From NCBI GenBank assembly GCA_951812575.1, contig OX638322.1:1549925-1613924 (forward strand): a stretch of DNA of 64,000 bases, read 5' to 3'. The notes below the pieces were generated by a model. It searched no databases and had not been told where the DNA came from. It saw nothing but the letters and a program-made list of their open reading frames with translations. Below, in pieces: positions 40,682 through 48,808 of the stretch. Position numbers and translations under genes: made by a program. The DNA is from Candidatus Binatia bacterium. Its GTDB lineage: Bacteria > Desulfobacterota > Binatia > Bin18. Each line of letters opens with the position of its first letter. Positions within the stretch are counted from its first letter, which is position 1.

Positions 40682-42085
40682 TCAAAACTCCATCTCTCTG
40701 GCATCTTCCGCAATATGGAGTGGCGCGGCCGTCGCCGCCCGGACTGCGTCGGGAGTGACGCCCGGCGCAAATTCCTTTAAGACAAAGCCCTGAGAGGTGA
40801 CTTGAATCAGGGCCAGATTTGTCAGCACCCACGAGACACACCCACGGGCGGTGAGCGGATAGGTACACCTGGGGAGCAGTTTTGGTTCACCTGCCTTTGT
40901 GGTGTGCTGCATCACAACAATCAGCCGGCGTGCTCCGGCAGCAAGGTCCATGGCCCCTCCAATTGAACCGGCCCGCATATGCGGGGCTTTCCAGTTTGCC
41001 AGGTCGCCGTTTGCGGCAACCTGAAAGCCACCCAGCACGACCGTGTCCACATGTCCCCCGCGGGCCATGGCAAACGCCTCGGTGCTATCAAAGAAGCTGG
41101 CTCCTGGTTGCAGCGTCACCAATTGAGAACTGGCATTATACAGATCAATGTCCTCTTCCCCCGCCGTGGCAAGCGGACCATAGCCCAGCACCCCGTTCTC
41201 GGCGTGAAGCGTCACGTCGTCGGCAATAAAATCCGAGATCAGAGTTGGCAGGCCAATACCGAGGTTCACATACTGGCCGGACTCCAAGAGGTGCGCGGCG
41301 CGCAGCGCCATGAGTTCCGGCGTCAGGCCGCTTGTCTGTCCGGCACTTTCCGCTGTTTTTATCGTCCGGCCCTGGGTCCGCATGAGCTCCAACACCTGAT
41401 CCCGGTCGAGCGGTTTTTCACGCCGGACAAGACGGTCGACAAAGATACCTGGGGTGGCGATCGCCTCTGGGTCAAGCTGCCCTGGCTCGATAATTGCATC
41501 GACCTCAGCGAGGGTGACCGCAGCCGCAGCCGCAAACGGCGGGTTAAAATTGCGCGCCGTACCGCGGTAGATCAGATTGCCGGCCGTATCCGCCTGATAC
41601 GCCCGAATGAGGGCAAAATCGGCCCGGAGCGCGGTTTCCAGCAGGTAGGTCCGGCCATCAAAGCTCCGTTTCTCTTTCCCCTCCGCGACGATCGTGCCAA
41701 CCCCGGTGGGCGTGAAAAACGCGGGAATCCCCGCTCCGGCAGCGCGAATGCGCTCGACCAGGGTTCCCTGGGGCACGATTTCAAAGGCGACTTCGCCCCG
41801 TCCAATCTGCTCGGACAGCGGCGTTGTGCGGTAGGCATAGCCGCCGAAGGAGGCGATCAGTTTCGAGACTTGGCCGGTTTCAGCCAGAATTTGAGGAGAC
41901 AGCGGTCCGAATCCGGGAGAGTTGCAGATAATGGTCAGGTCGCTCACGCCGCTGTCTCGCAGGGCAAAGAGCAATTCGTGCGGCCACCCCTGGAGTACGC
42001 CAAACCCGCCTATCAGAATACTCGCTCCGTCCCGGATATCGGCAAGAGCTTCGACCGCGGAATAGTGAGCCTTTTGCACACTCAT
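40682..42085 (-). CDS. fused 3-oxoacid-type CoA-transferase (alpha and beta subunits in one chain)
   Basis: 467 residues combining both subunits of a family I CoA-transferase. The N-terminal half has the alpha-subunit IRDGASILIGGFGVLQGWPHELLFALRDSGVSDLTIICNS and GTLVERIRAAGAGIPAFFTPTGVGT; the C-terminal half has the beta-subunit VNLGIGLPTLISDFI and the catalytic Glu in LHAENGVLGYGP, then MARGGHVDTVVLGGFQVAANGDLANW. It transfers CoA from succinyl- or acetyl-CoA to a 3-oxoacid or similar substrate. ATG 42085 follows GAGGGTTGT; a GTG start at 42100 is possible. Confidence 0.92.
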   Translation of the reverse strand: MSVQKAHYSAVEALADIRDGASILIGGFGVLQGWPHELLFALRDSGVSDLTIICNSPGFGPLSPQILAETGQVSKLIASFGGYAYRTTPLSEQIGRGEVAFEIVPQGTLVERIRAAGAGIPAFFTPTGVGTIVAEGKEKRSFDGRTYLLETALRADFALIRAYQADTAGNLIYRGTARNFNPPFAAAAAVTLAEVDAIIEPGQLDPEAIATPGIFVDRLVRREKPLDRDQVLELMRTQGRTIKTAESAGQTSGLTPELMALRAAHLLESGQYVNLGIGLPTLISDFIADDVTLHAENGVLGYGPLATAGEEDIDLYNASSQLVTLQPGASFFDSTEAFAMARGGHVDTVVLGGFQVAANGDLANWKAPHMRAGSIGGAMDLAAGARRLIVVMQHTTKAGEPKLLPRCTYPLTARGCVSWVLTNLALIQVTSQGFVLKEFAPGVTPDAVRAATAAPLHIAEDAREMEF

Positions 42086-42187
42086 ACAACCCTCATACAC
42101 AACGAGAAAGATTTGAGCTGACCGCTCGGTCAGGTTGATCTTCGGCTGCCCGCCCCATAGTATAGCCCATCAGGCCGATACGCGCTC

Positions 42188-42238
42188 AAAGAGGAAACGT
42201 GTCCTCCATGCCAAAAAAGCTGGACACGTTTCCTCTTT
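42188..42238 (+). repeat. 54-bp palindromic element, copy 7 (perfect arms)
   Basis: Left arm AAAGAGGAAACGTGTCC and right arm GGACACGTTTCCTCTTT are exact reverse complements (17/17); the core is 17 bp, TCCATGCCAAAAAAGCT. It lies in the 208-bp divergent region between two genes. This copy best represents the family. Confidence 0.92.
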
Positions 42239-42293
42239 CAAGAGGGAGGGCGCCGTCGGCATGAGCGAATAGAACGTACAGGAAGGATAACCA

Positions 42294-42860
42294 GTGACCG
42301 ACCATCCAGCGTGGCTCTCACAAGGCGCCCCTCAGGGGGAAACACAGCCGCTCGTGCTCTTTCACTATCCACTCGCTTTTACCCTTGTCGGCCGGGAAGC
42401 CGGGCCCCCGCCGACGGTGACGGTAGAAACCCCGCTTGCTGATATGAGTGCGGCAGACTTGGCGTATATGGAGAAGGTCCTGAATTTTGTGACAGCGCAG
42501 CAGCAGCGCGGCAAAGTCCCGCTGCCGCGGCTTGACTCTCAGCCCTCCCCGGCGGGAACAATGCCAACGGGCCGGATGTGCGACCTGTGTGAGATGGCCC
42601 ATTATACGCAGTGGTACGCCGAATTTTACTCACCCTTCCGTTTCACCATTCTCGATTGTGACTCCTGTGAGGTACCTATCGCGGTCCTTGGCGAGCACCG
42701 CGTTGACGTGCGACCGGAAGAGGTTGCGTTTATGGAAAATGCCCTCAATCTTGTGGCCGAACACAAGTATAGCGAAAAATTCCCGAAGTGGATGTTTGAC
42801 CACAATATGCGGCAGATTCCAGATCATTATCATTTTCATGTCCGCCCCTTGCTCTGGTAA
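42294..42860 (+). CDS. HIT-like fold protein, uncertain
   Basis: 188 residues. The C-terminal half resembles a histidine-triad domain: CDLCEMAHYTQWYAEF, FTILDCDSCEVPIAVLGEHRVDVRPEEVAFMENAL and IPDHYHFHVRP with the H-x-H-x pattern near the end. A zinc site could be formed by the cysteines. The N-terminal half (PLVLFHYPLAFTLVGREAG) is not recognised. GTG 42294 follows GGAAGGATAACCA. Seven bp upstream of nothing else; the next gene is probably co-transcribed across palindromic element copy 8. Confidence 0.5.
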   Translation: MTDHPAWLSQGAPQGETQPLVLFHYPLAFTLVGREAGPPPTVTVETPLADMSAADLAYMEKVLNFVTAQQQRGKVPLPRLDSQPSPAGTMPTGRMCDLCEMAHYTQWYAEFYSPFRFTILDCDSCEVPIAVLGEHRVDVRPEEVAFMENALNLVAEHKYSEKFPKWMFDHNMRQIPDHYHFHVRPLLW

Positions 42861-42914
42861 AAAGAGGGAACATGCCCTCCAATCATTCACAGAAGCTGGA
42901 CATGTTTCCTCTTT
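42861..42914 (+). repeat. 54-bp palindromic element, copy 8
   Basis: Left arm AAAGAGGGAACATGCCC, core TCCAATCATTCACAGAAGCT, right arm GGACATGTTTCCTCTTT. Begins one base after the stop of the HIT-like gene. The CGTG/CACG centre of the arms is changed to CATG on both sides, keeping the pairing. Confidence 0.88.
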
Positions 42915-42940
42915 GCGGCGAGGAGAAGGAAGTGGCGACT

Positions 42941-43966
42941 ATGCAGGCGGTGTTATTGCTTGGCCCAGGAAAAATTGCCTGTCAAGAACTACCCGTGCCG
43001 GAACCGGGCCCCGAAGATGTCGTGCTGAAGGTTGGGTCTGCCCTGACCTGCGGAACGGATCTCAAGGCTTTTTTGCGGGGCCATCCCAAGATGCCCCCGC
43101 CGATCCGTTTTGGCCACGAATACTCCGGAACGATAGCCGCGCGCGGGTCGCGGGTCACAAACTTCCGCGAGGGTGACGAGGTCATGCTCGCGCCAACCGG
43201 TCCGTGCGGTCGCTGTTTCTATTGCCAGCATGACCAGGAAAACCTGTGCACGTCGCTCATGGCGACCATGGCCTTTGGCGGCTATGCGGAATATGTCAGC
43301 CTCCCTGGTCGGATTGTCAGATCCAATATGTTCCCCAAGCCCCAAAGCCTGCCCTTTGTCGAAGCCGCGCTGTTGGAGCCAGTATCGTGCGTGGTCTTTG
43401 GATTACAGCAGGTAAGGTTCACGCCTGAAGACACAGTGGTGATTATTGGCGCGGGCGGCTTTGGGCTGTTGCATCTCATCCTCCTGAAAATGCTGGGTCT
43501 GGAGCGGGTCCATATGGTGGCTCGGAACCCGGACCGGGCCAGAGTTGCGGGCGAACTGGGCGCGGACCGCGTGATTGCCCGTCCGGCTGAGGAGGCCCGG
43601 GAAGCAGTCCTGGAGGCCACGGGCGGTCGAGGCGCCGACTTGGTCATTGAGTGTACGGCCCAGCCGAGCGTCTGGGAGGAATCCCTGTTCTTTGCCCGTC
43701 CCGGCGGCCAGGTCAGTCTCTTTGGCGGCTGTCCGCCGGGAACCAAGGTTGCCCTGGACGCGACCCGGCTGCACTACGACCAGATTCGTCTGTCGAGCCC
43801 CTTTCACTTTAACCCGGCCGCCGTGCGGCAAGCGTCTGAACTGCTCATATCCGGACAGATTCCGACCGAGTACCTGATCAGCGGTCGCTACCCACTGGTT
43901 GACCTCTGCCAGGCGTTTGATCGGATGCAGCGTGGCGAGGGAATCAAATACGAAGTCGTACCCTGA
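42941..43966 (+). CDS. zinc-dependent alcohol/polyol dehydrogenase (MDR)
   Basis: 341 residues of the zinc MDR family: catalytic-zinc Cys in LTCGTDLKAFLRGHPKMPPPIRFGHEYSG (Cys and GHE), structural-zinc cysteines in GPCGRCFYCQHDQENLC (four Cys), and the cofactor motif VVIIGAGGFGLLHLILLKMLG. It oxidises an alcohol such as a polyol or threonine-like substrate with NAD(P)+. ATG 42941 after GAGGAGAAGGAAGTGGCGACT; the frame is open upstream to 42872 but that part lies in the palindromic element. The CoA-transferase gene starts 15 bp downstream. Confidence 0.93.
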   Translation: MQAVLLLGPGKIACQELPVPEPGPEDVVLKVGSALTCGTDLKAFLRGHPKMPPPIRFGHEYSGTIAARGSRVTNFREGDEVMLAPTGPCGRCFYCQHDQENLCTSLMATMAFGGYAEYVSLPGRIVRSNMFPKPQSLPFVEAALLEPVSCVVFGLQQVRFTPEDTVVIIGAGGFGLLHLILLKMLGLERVHMVARNPDRARVAGELGADRVIARPAEEAREAVLEATGGRGADLVIECTAQPSVWEESLFFARPGGQVSLFGGCPPGTKVALDATRLHYDQIRLSSPFHFNPAAVRQASELLISGQIPTEYLISGRYPLVDLCQAFDRMQRGEGIKYEVVP

Positions 43967-43981
43967 GGGCGAAAGGCTGCC

Positions 43982-45226
43982 ATGAAAATTGTTACCCCGA
44001 ACGAAGCCGTACAAGCCATCCCCGACGGCAGCATTGCGATTTTTCCCCACAGCTGTGTCGAACCGACGACTTTCTATACGGCTTTCCAGCACGAGGTCGA
44101 ACGGTTCAGCAACCTGACCGTGTATTCCGGGCTGGCGTTTGGAAAATATCCCTTTCTGGAGAAGGGATTGGGGACGAATTTTCGCTATGTGACCTGGCAG
44201 GCTGCTCCCCAGCTTCGGCGCTTGTTCAAAGAAAACGACCCACGCAAGGTCGGCTTTGCCCCCATGCGGTTTAGCGAGATCACCAGCATTGTGAATAAGA
44301 ACGGCATCATCAAGCCGGATGTTGTCGTGACCCAGGTCTCGCCACCCGACCAGGACGGAACGGTCAGTCTGGGTATTTCGGTCAGTATCTATCAAGACTT
44401 TATCGACAGCGCGAAAATGGTGATCGCCGAGATGAATACCAATATGCCGGTCACGCATGGCAAGAGCCGGGTGCCGGTTGAGAAAATCGATTTCGCCCTG
44501 GAGTCTTCCGAACCACTCGGGACCTATCGCACCCCGCACCAGAGCGAGCGTGACGCCAGGATCGTTGACTACGTCCTTGACCTAGTCCCCGACCTGGCCT
44601 GGGTGCAACTCGGTATAGGTTCCGTCCCCGATGCGGTTCTGGGCCGACTGGCGGACAAACGAGGGGTGAACCTCTACTCAGGCATGTTGTCTCAGGGATT
44701 GGTCCAGTTTCTTGACCAGGTGAAACACACTCCAAAGATCCTCACCGGCGAGCTTGCCGGAGACCAGGAGTTCTTTGATTTTTGTGGTCGCAACCCGCTC
44801 ATAGAAATGGCGACCGTCGATGTCACCCACAATATTCTGGAGTTGGCAAAGCTGCCGCGTTTCGTCTCCATCAATTCTGCCGTGGAGATCGACCTGCACG
44901 GGCAGAGCAATGGCGAGACCATTGGACCGGTGCAGATCAGCGGCGTCGGCGGCAGCCTCGACTATGTGGAAGCCGCGGCGCTGGCCGCGGATGGCGTGTC
45001 CATTATTGCGCTGCCGTCAACAACCGAAGACGGCAAGCGCTCCAAAATCGTGGCCAGTCTGGCCAGCGGCGCCGTTGTCACGACGCCTCGCTTTTGTACC
45101 GACTATATCGTGACCGAATACGGCATCGCCCGCATGAAGGGCAAAGACCTCCGCGGACGGGCCGAAGCTCTCATCCGTATCGCTCACCCGGATTTTCGGC
45201 CTGAATTGGAGAAACGGTTAGGATAG
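43982..45226 (+). CDS. acetyl-CoA hydrolase/transferase family protein (paralogue)
   Basis: 414 residues, same family as 13865-15184: VTQVSPPDQDGTVSLGISVSIYQDF, VQLGIGSVPDAVLGRLADKRGVNLYSGML, DVTHNILELAKLPRFVSINSAVEIDLHGQSNGE and VVTTPRFCTDYIVTEYGIARMKGKDLRGRAEALIRIAHPDFRPEL. It probably moves CoA between acetyl-CoA and another acid. AGGGCGAAAGGCTGCC before ATG 43982. With the dehydrogenase just upstream it may form a short catabolic operon. Confidence 0.92.
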   Translation: MKIVTPNEAVQAIPDGSIAIFPHSCVEPTTFYTAFQHEVERFSNLTVYSGLAFGKYPFLEKGLGTNFRYVTWQAAPQLRRLFKENDPRKVGFAPMRFSEITSIVNKNGIIKPDVVVTQVSPPDQDGTVSLGISVSIYQDFIDSAKMVIAEMNTNMPVTHGKSRVPVEKIDFALESSEPLGTYRTPHQSERDARIVDYVLDLVPDLAWVQLGIGSVPDAVLGRLADKRGVNLYSGMLSQGLVQFLDQVKHTPKILTGELAGDQEFFDFCGRNPLIEMATVDVTHNILELAKLPRFVSINSAVEIDLHGQSNGETIGPVQISGVGGSLDYVEAAALAADGVSIIALPSTTEDGKRSKIVASLASGAVVTTPRFCTDYIVTEYGIARMKGKDLRGRAEALIRIAHPDFRPELEKRLG

Positions 45227-45362
45227 AAACTGTTCCGTCCGTCCACGTGAGAGATGACCCGTATCAGGGCTCCCGTCGCTCGCCTTTTTTCTCTCCGACC
45301 TGTTTGATACGCTCGGTCCTTCGCTGGCGCTATATGCATCTTTTCTGCGTGAGGGGACGATT

Positions 45363-46646
45363 ATGATCGAACGGGCCGCTATTCTGAGCACGGGGGATGA
45401 AATCACGACCGGCAAAGTCGTTGATACGAACTCCAACTATATTGCGGATAAGCTGATTGAAGCGGGCTTGGACGTGGCCTCGATTGTCACGGTCGGTGAC
45501 GTTTCGGACCGGATTATATGGGCCTGGGAGCAGGCCATGGTTCACGCCGACGTGATTGTTTCTACCGGCGGCATTGGACCCACGGCTGATGACCTTACAA
45601 CTGAACTGGTTGCCAAGGTTGCCGGAGTCGAGCTGACCTTCTCCGAAGAAGTTGCTGAGAATATCCGACGGATTTTTGCCTCGCTGAACCGCACCATGCC
45701 GGAGAATAATCTCAAGCAGGCGCAGTTCCCCGCCGGAGCGACCATTATCCCCAATCATCTCGGGACGGCGCCAGGCTACCGCCTGGAGCTGGAGACACCA
45801 CACGGTCGGAAGCATCTGATCGTCCTGCCGGGTGTCCCGCGCGAGATGAAACCCATGATGGAAGAAAGCGTCCTGCCCTGGATTGGTGAAATGCGAGGTG
45901 GGGGCGATGTCTTTCTGACCCGGACGTTTCAGACCTTCGGCATTAGTGAGTCCGGACTGGACGAACTGGTGTCCGGCGTGATTGCCGAAGACGAAGGGAA
46001 GCTGGCCTTTCGAGCCAACTTCCCTCAAATTTCCATGCGCGTGACTGTCCGGGGGAAGGCCGGTGAGGTCGAGCGGCGGGTCGAAGGGCTGGCACGGCGG
46101 CTGCGGGAGAAAATCGGTGCGTACGTCTACGGCGAGGGTGATGTCAGCATGGAAGGTGTGGTGGGGCAGCTCCTTAAAGATCAGGGAAAAACGGTTGGCT
46201 TTGCCGAGGCGTGCTCGGGGGGATTGAGCAGCCATCGCCTGACGAATGTGCCGGGCAGCTCGGACTATTTCCTGGGCAGCATCATTGCCTATTCGGACAC
46301 TGCAAAAACCCAACTGCTTCATGTCAATCCCAACACGCTGAGTCAGCACGGCGCGGTCAGCGAGGAGACCGTCAGGGAAATGGCCAGCGGCGTCCGTACT
46401 CGTCTGGGCACCGATATTGGTGTCGCGGTCACCGGCATTGCCGGACCGGACGGCGGCACGCCGGACAAGCCGGTTGGGACCGCCTGTCTGGCGCTTGCTA
46501 TGGAGGGAACGCTGGTGTCGCGGCAGTATAAGCTCTGGGGCAACCGGGAGTGGATCAAAACCCTGACCTCCCAGTTGTGTCTCGACTGGGTGCGACGCGC
46601 GCTTCTTGAAATTCCGATTGCGGAATCAGGGTTTATCCGTCGCTAG
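45363..46646 (+). CDS. cinA: CinA family protein (NMN deamidase / competence-damage protein)
   Basis: 427 residues with both CinA parts: N-terminal molybdopterin-binding-like domain (AAILSTGDEITTGKVVDTNSNYIADKLIEAGLDV, STGGIGPTADDLTTE) and C-terminal PncC-type amidase domain (GFAEACSGGLSSHRLTNVPGSSDYFLGSIIAYSD, GIAVTGIAGPDGG-like VAVTGIAGPDGGTPDKPVG). It hydrolyses NMN to NaMN and also acts on ADP-ribose compounds. GAGGGGACGATT precedes the ATG. First gene of the cinA-thpR-recA-recX-alaS cluster. Confidence 0.94.
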   Translation: MIERAAILSTGDEITTGKVVDTNSNYIADKLIEAGLDVASIVTVGDVSDRIIWAWEQAMVHADVIVSTGGIGPTADDLTTELVAKVAGVELTFSEEVAENIRRIFASLNRTMPENNLKQAQFPAGATIIPNHLGTAPGYRLELETPHGRKHLIVLPGVPREMKPMMEESVLPWIGEMRGGGDVFLTRTFQTFGISESGLDELVSGVIAEDEGKLAFRANFPQISMRVTVRGKAGEVERRVEGLARRLREKIGAYVYGEGDVSMEGVVGQLLKDQGKTVGFAEACSGGLSSHRLTNVPGSSDYFLGSIIAYSDTAKTQLLHVNPNTLSQHGAVSEETVREMASGVRTRLGTDIGVAVTGIAGPDGGTPDKPVGTACLALAMEGTLVSRQYKLWGNREWIKTLTSQLCLDWVRRALLEIPIAESGFIRR

Positions 46647-46662
46647 GGAAAGAGCCGGGCCC

Positions 46663-47223
46663 GTGTTGATTCGCGCCTTCATCGCAGCTAATCTGGCTTC
46701 TCTAGTAGGCGAAGAAATGACAAAAGTCCAGTCCGCCCTCCAAAAGGCGAAAGGCGATATCCGCTGGGTCAAACCGCAGGGATTTCATCTCACGTTTCGA
46801 TTTCTTGGCAATATCGAGCCGAATCGAGTTGCGCCCATCCTGACCGCATTACGAGCAGCCGTGAGACACCAATCGCAGTTCCGAGTCCGCATGCAGGGGC
46901 TCGGTGCGTTTCCTTCACTCACCCGCCCGCGGGTGCTGTGGGCACGTCTGACCGGTGGTGGACTCCAAGAGCTGCATACGACAATTGAGTCGGCTCTTGG
47001 CTCCTGCGGCTTTCCGCCCGAGGGCCGCGCGTTTCGCCCGCATATTACCCTGGGCCGGGTTCGCTCCCAGCGTGGCTGGAACCACGTACTGGAACGAGTC
47101 AAGGACTATCTGCAATACGATTTTGGTGAGAGCCTTATCGATACCGTGACGTTGTACCGGAGTGATCTTGAACCAGGTGGGGCGGTCTATACAACCCTCG
47201 GCGTTGCCGACCTGAAAAGATAG
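46663..47223 (+). CDS. thpR: RNA 2',3'-cyclic phosphodiesterase
   Basis: 186 residues of the 2H phosphodiesterase (LigT) family, with both HxT(x) motifs: [10 protein letters not shown] (first) and [12 protein letters not shown] (second). It opens 2',3'-cyclic phosphates on RNA ends. GTG 46663 (or TTG 46666) starts the conserved [11 protein letters not shown] block; the longer frame from 46606 overlaps cinA. It is 17 bp after the cinA stop, matching the cinA-thpR-recA gene order of many delta-type genomes. Confidence 0.9.
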   Translation: MLIRAFIAANLASLVGEEMTKVQSALQKAKGDIRWVKPQGFHLTFRFLGNIEPNRVAPILTALRAAVRHQSQFRVRMQGLGAFPSLTRPRVLWARLTGGGLQELHTTIESALGSCGFPPEGRAFRPHITLGRVRSQRGWNHVLERVKDYLQYDFGESLIDTVTLYRSDLEPGGAVYTTLGVADLKR

Positions 47224-47257
47224 CAATCCACCGTCCACAACAGCAAGGAGTGTACAG

Positions 47258-48310
47258 ATGGCAGAGGACAGAGATCGTGAGCGAGCGTTGGACTTAGCGG
47301 TCAGTCAGATCGAAAAGCAGTTTGGCAAAGGCTCGATCATGAAGCTCGGCGAGGACGCTATAGGGCACAACATCCCCTCGATTTCGACCGGCTCGCTGGG
47401 CTTGGACCTCGCCCTGGGCATTGGCGGCCTGCCGCGCGGACGGGTGGTCGAAATCTACGGACCCGAATCATCCGGGAAAACCACGCTGGCCCTGCACGTC
47501 GTTGCTCAGGCGCAAAAAGCAGGTGGCTCATGCGCCTATATTGACGCGGAACACGCCCTGGACATGGGTTATGCCAAGAAACTTGGAGTCAATGTTGAAG
47601 AGCTATTGCTCTCTCAGCCCGACCATGGCGAGCAAGCGCTCGAAATCACGGATACGCTAGTCAGAAGCGGCGCGCTGGATGTCATAGTAGTTGACTCTGT
47701 TGCCGCACTGGTTCCCCGCGCCGAACTCGAGGGCGATATGGGTGAGCCGCAGATGGGCCTACAGGCCAGACTCATGTCGCAAGCGCTGCGGAAACTCGTC
47801 AGTACGATTTCACGTTCGCACACCTTGGTCGTCTTCATCAATCAAATTCGGATGAAGATCGGCGTCATGTTCGGCAGTCCCGAGACCACAACCGGTGGCA
47901 ATGCCCTCAAATTCTACGCTTCCGTCCGCATGGACATTCGCCGTACGGGCGCAGTCAAACAAGGCGATCAAGTGGTTGGGAATCACACCCGAGTCAAAGT
48001 GGTCAAAAATAAAGTCGCGCCGCCCTTCAAGCTGGCGGAATTCGATATTTTATACGGGACCGGGATCTCCAAAGAGGGCGAGCTGATCGACATCGGCGTG
48101 GACCAGAATATCGTTGAAAAGGCCGGAGCCTGGTACTCTTTTTCTGAAGATCGCATTGGCCAGGGCCGAGAGAACGCCAAGGCATATCTGCGGGAAAATC
48201 CCGAGATCGCAGCCATGATAGAGCACCAAGTCCGCGAGAAGTTCGGTCTCGGTACTCTTCAATCCACAGCAGAAGCGGGACCAGTGGAAGAGGTTGCTGA
48301 GAAAGCCTAG
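47258..48310 (+). CDS. recA: recombinase RecA
   Basis: 350 residues of canonical RecA length: Walker [50 protein letters not shown], Walker [16 protein letters not shown], the DNA-binding loop L1 ([23 protein letters not shown]) and L2 region ([30 protein letters not shown]). Drives strand exchange and the SOS response. CAGCAAGGAGTGTACAG precedes ATG 47258. No LexA box was recognised upstream. Confidence 0.98.
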   Translation: MAEDRDRERALDLAVSQIEKQFGKGSIMKLGEDAIGHNIPSISTGSLGLDLALGIGGLPRGRVVEIYGPESSGKTTLALHVVAQAQKAGGSCAYIDAEHALDMGYAKKLGVNVEELLLSQPDHGEQALEITDTLVRSGALDVIVVDSVAALVPRAELEGDMGEPQMGLQARLMSQALRKLVSTISRSHTLVVFINQIRMKIGVMFGSPETTTGGNALKFYASVRMDIRRTGAVKQGDQVVGNHTRVKVVKNKVAPPFKLAEFDILYGTGISKEGELIDIGVDQNIVEKAGAWYSFSEDRIGQGRENAKAYLRENPEIAAMIEHQVREKFGLGTLQSTAEAGPVEEVAEKA

Positions 48311-48319
48311 CTTCCACCT

Positions 48320-48787
48320 ATGAGTCACGCTTGTTCCTCTCAGACACCTCTGAACTATGCCTATAGTCTGCTTGCGCGGGGAGACTATAGCGCGGTGCGT
48401 CTGAGCGAGAAATTACGAGCCAAGGGATTCACGTCGCAGGACGCGAGCGCTACGGTTGAAGCGCTGCAAGCGCGCGGCCATCTGGACGATATGCGGCTGG
48501 CCCGTGGTCTTGCCGAACGGTTTCAAAACCAAGGCTTTGGCCCGCGTGGTGTGCGGGCCAAACTCAAGCAAAGAGGACTCACGGAAGACGTGATTGCAAC
48601 GGCGCTGAGCGAGCGGCTAGAGCAGACGGATATCGAGGTCGCTCGGCGACTTGTGCAGCGCCGTTTCCCCCCTGCTGCACTTGAAGAGCCCAAGACGCGC
48701 GCCCGCGCGTATCGATTATTATTGCGACGAGGATACTCTGCCAGTGTTGCCGCAAGCGTGCTAGGAAGAGAAGCGTCCGACGACTAG
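48320..48787 (+). CDS. recX: RecA regulator RecX
   Basis: 155 residues of the RecX helical-repeat family: LARGDYSAVRLSEKLRAKGFTSQDASATVEALQARGHLDDMRLARGLAERFQNQGFGPRGVRAKLKQRGL, with the conserved three-helix units. It binds and inhibits RecA filaments. 9 bp after recA, so co-transcribed. Confidence 0.92.
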   Translation: MSHACSSQTPLNYAYSLLARGDYSAVRLSEKLRAKGFTSQDASATVEALQARGHLDDMRLARGLAERFQNQGFGPRGVRAKLKQRGLTEDVIATALSERLEQTDIEVARRLVQRRFPPAALEEPKTRARAYRLLLRRGYSASVAASVLGREASDD

Positions 48788-48808
48788 CCAATGGAAAGAG
48801 TAGCCGCC

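Noticed and set aside
40979..42121. 380-codon plus-strand open frame
   Set aside because: Antisense shadow of the fused CoA-transferase; low-complexity Arg/Gly composition, no motifs.
43403..44539. 378-codon minus-strand open frame
   Set aside because: Antisense to the dehydrogenase and CoA-transferase genes, both clearly conserved on the plus strand.
45227..45362. T-rich stretch after the second CoA-transferase as a terminator
   Set aside because: No stable stem precedes the T run.
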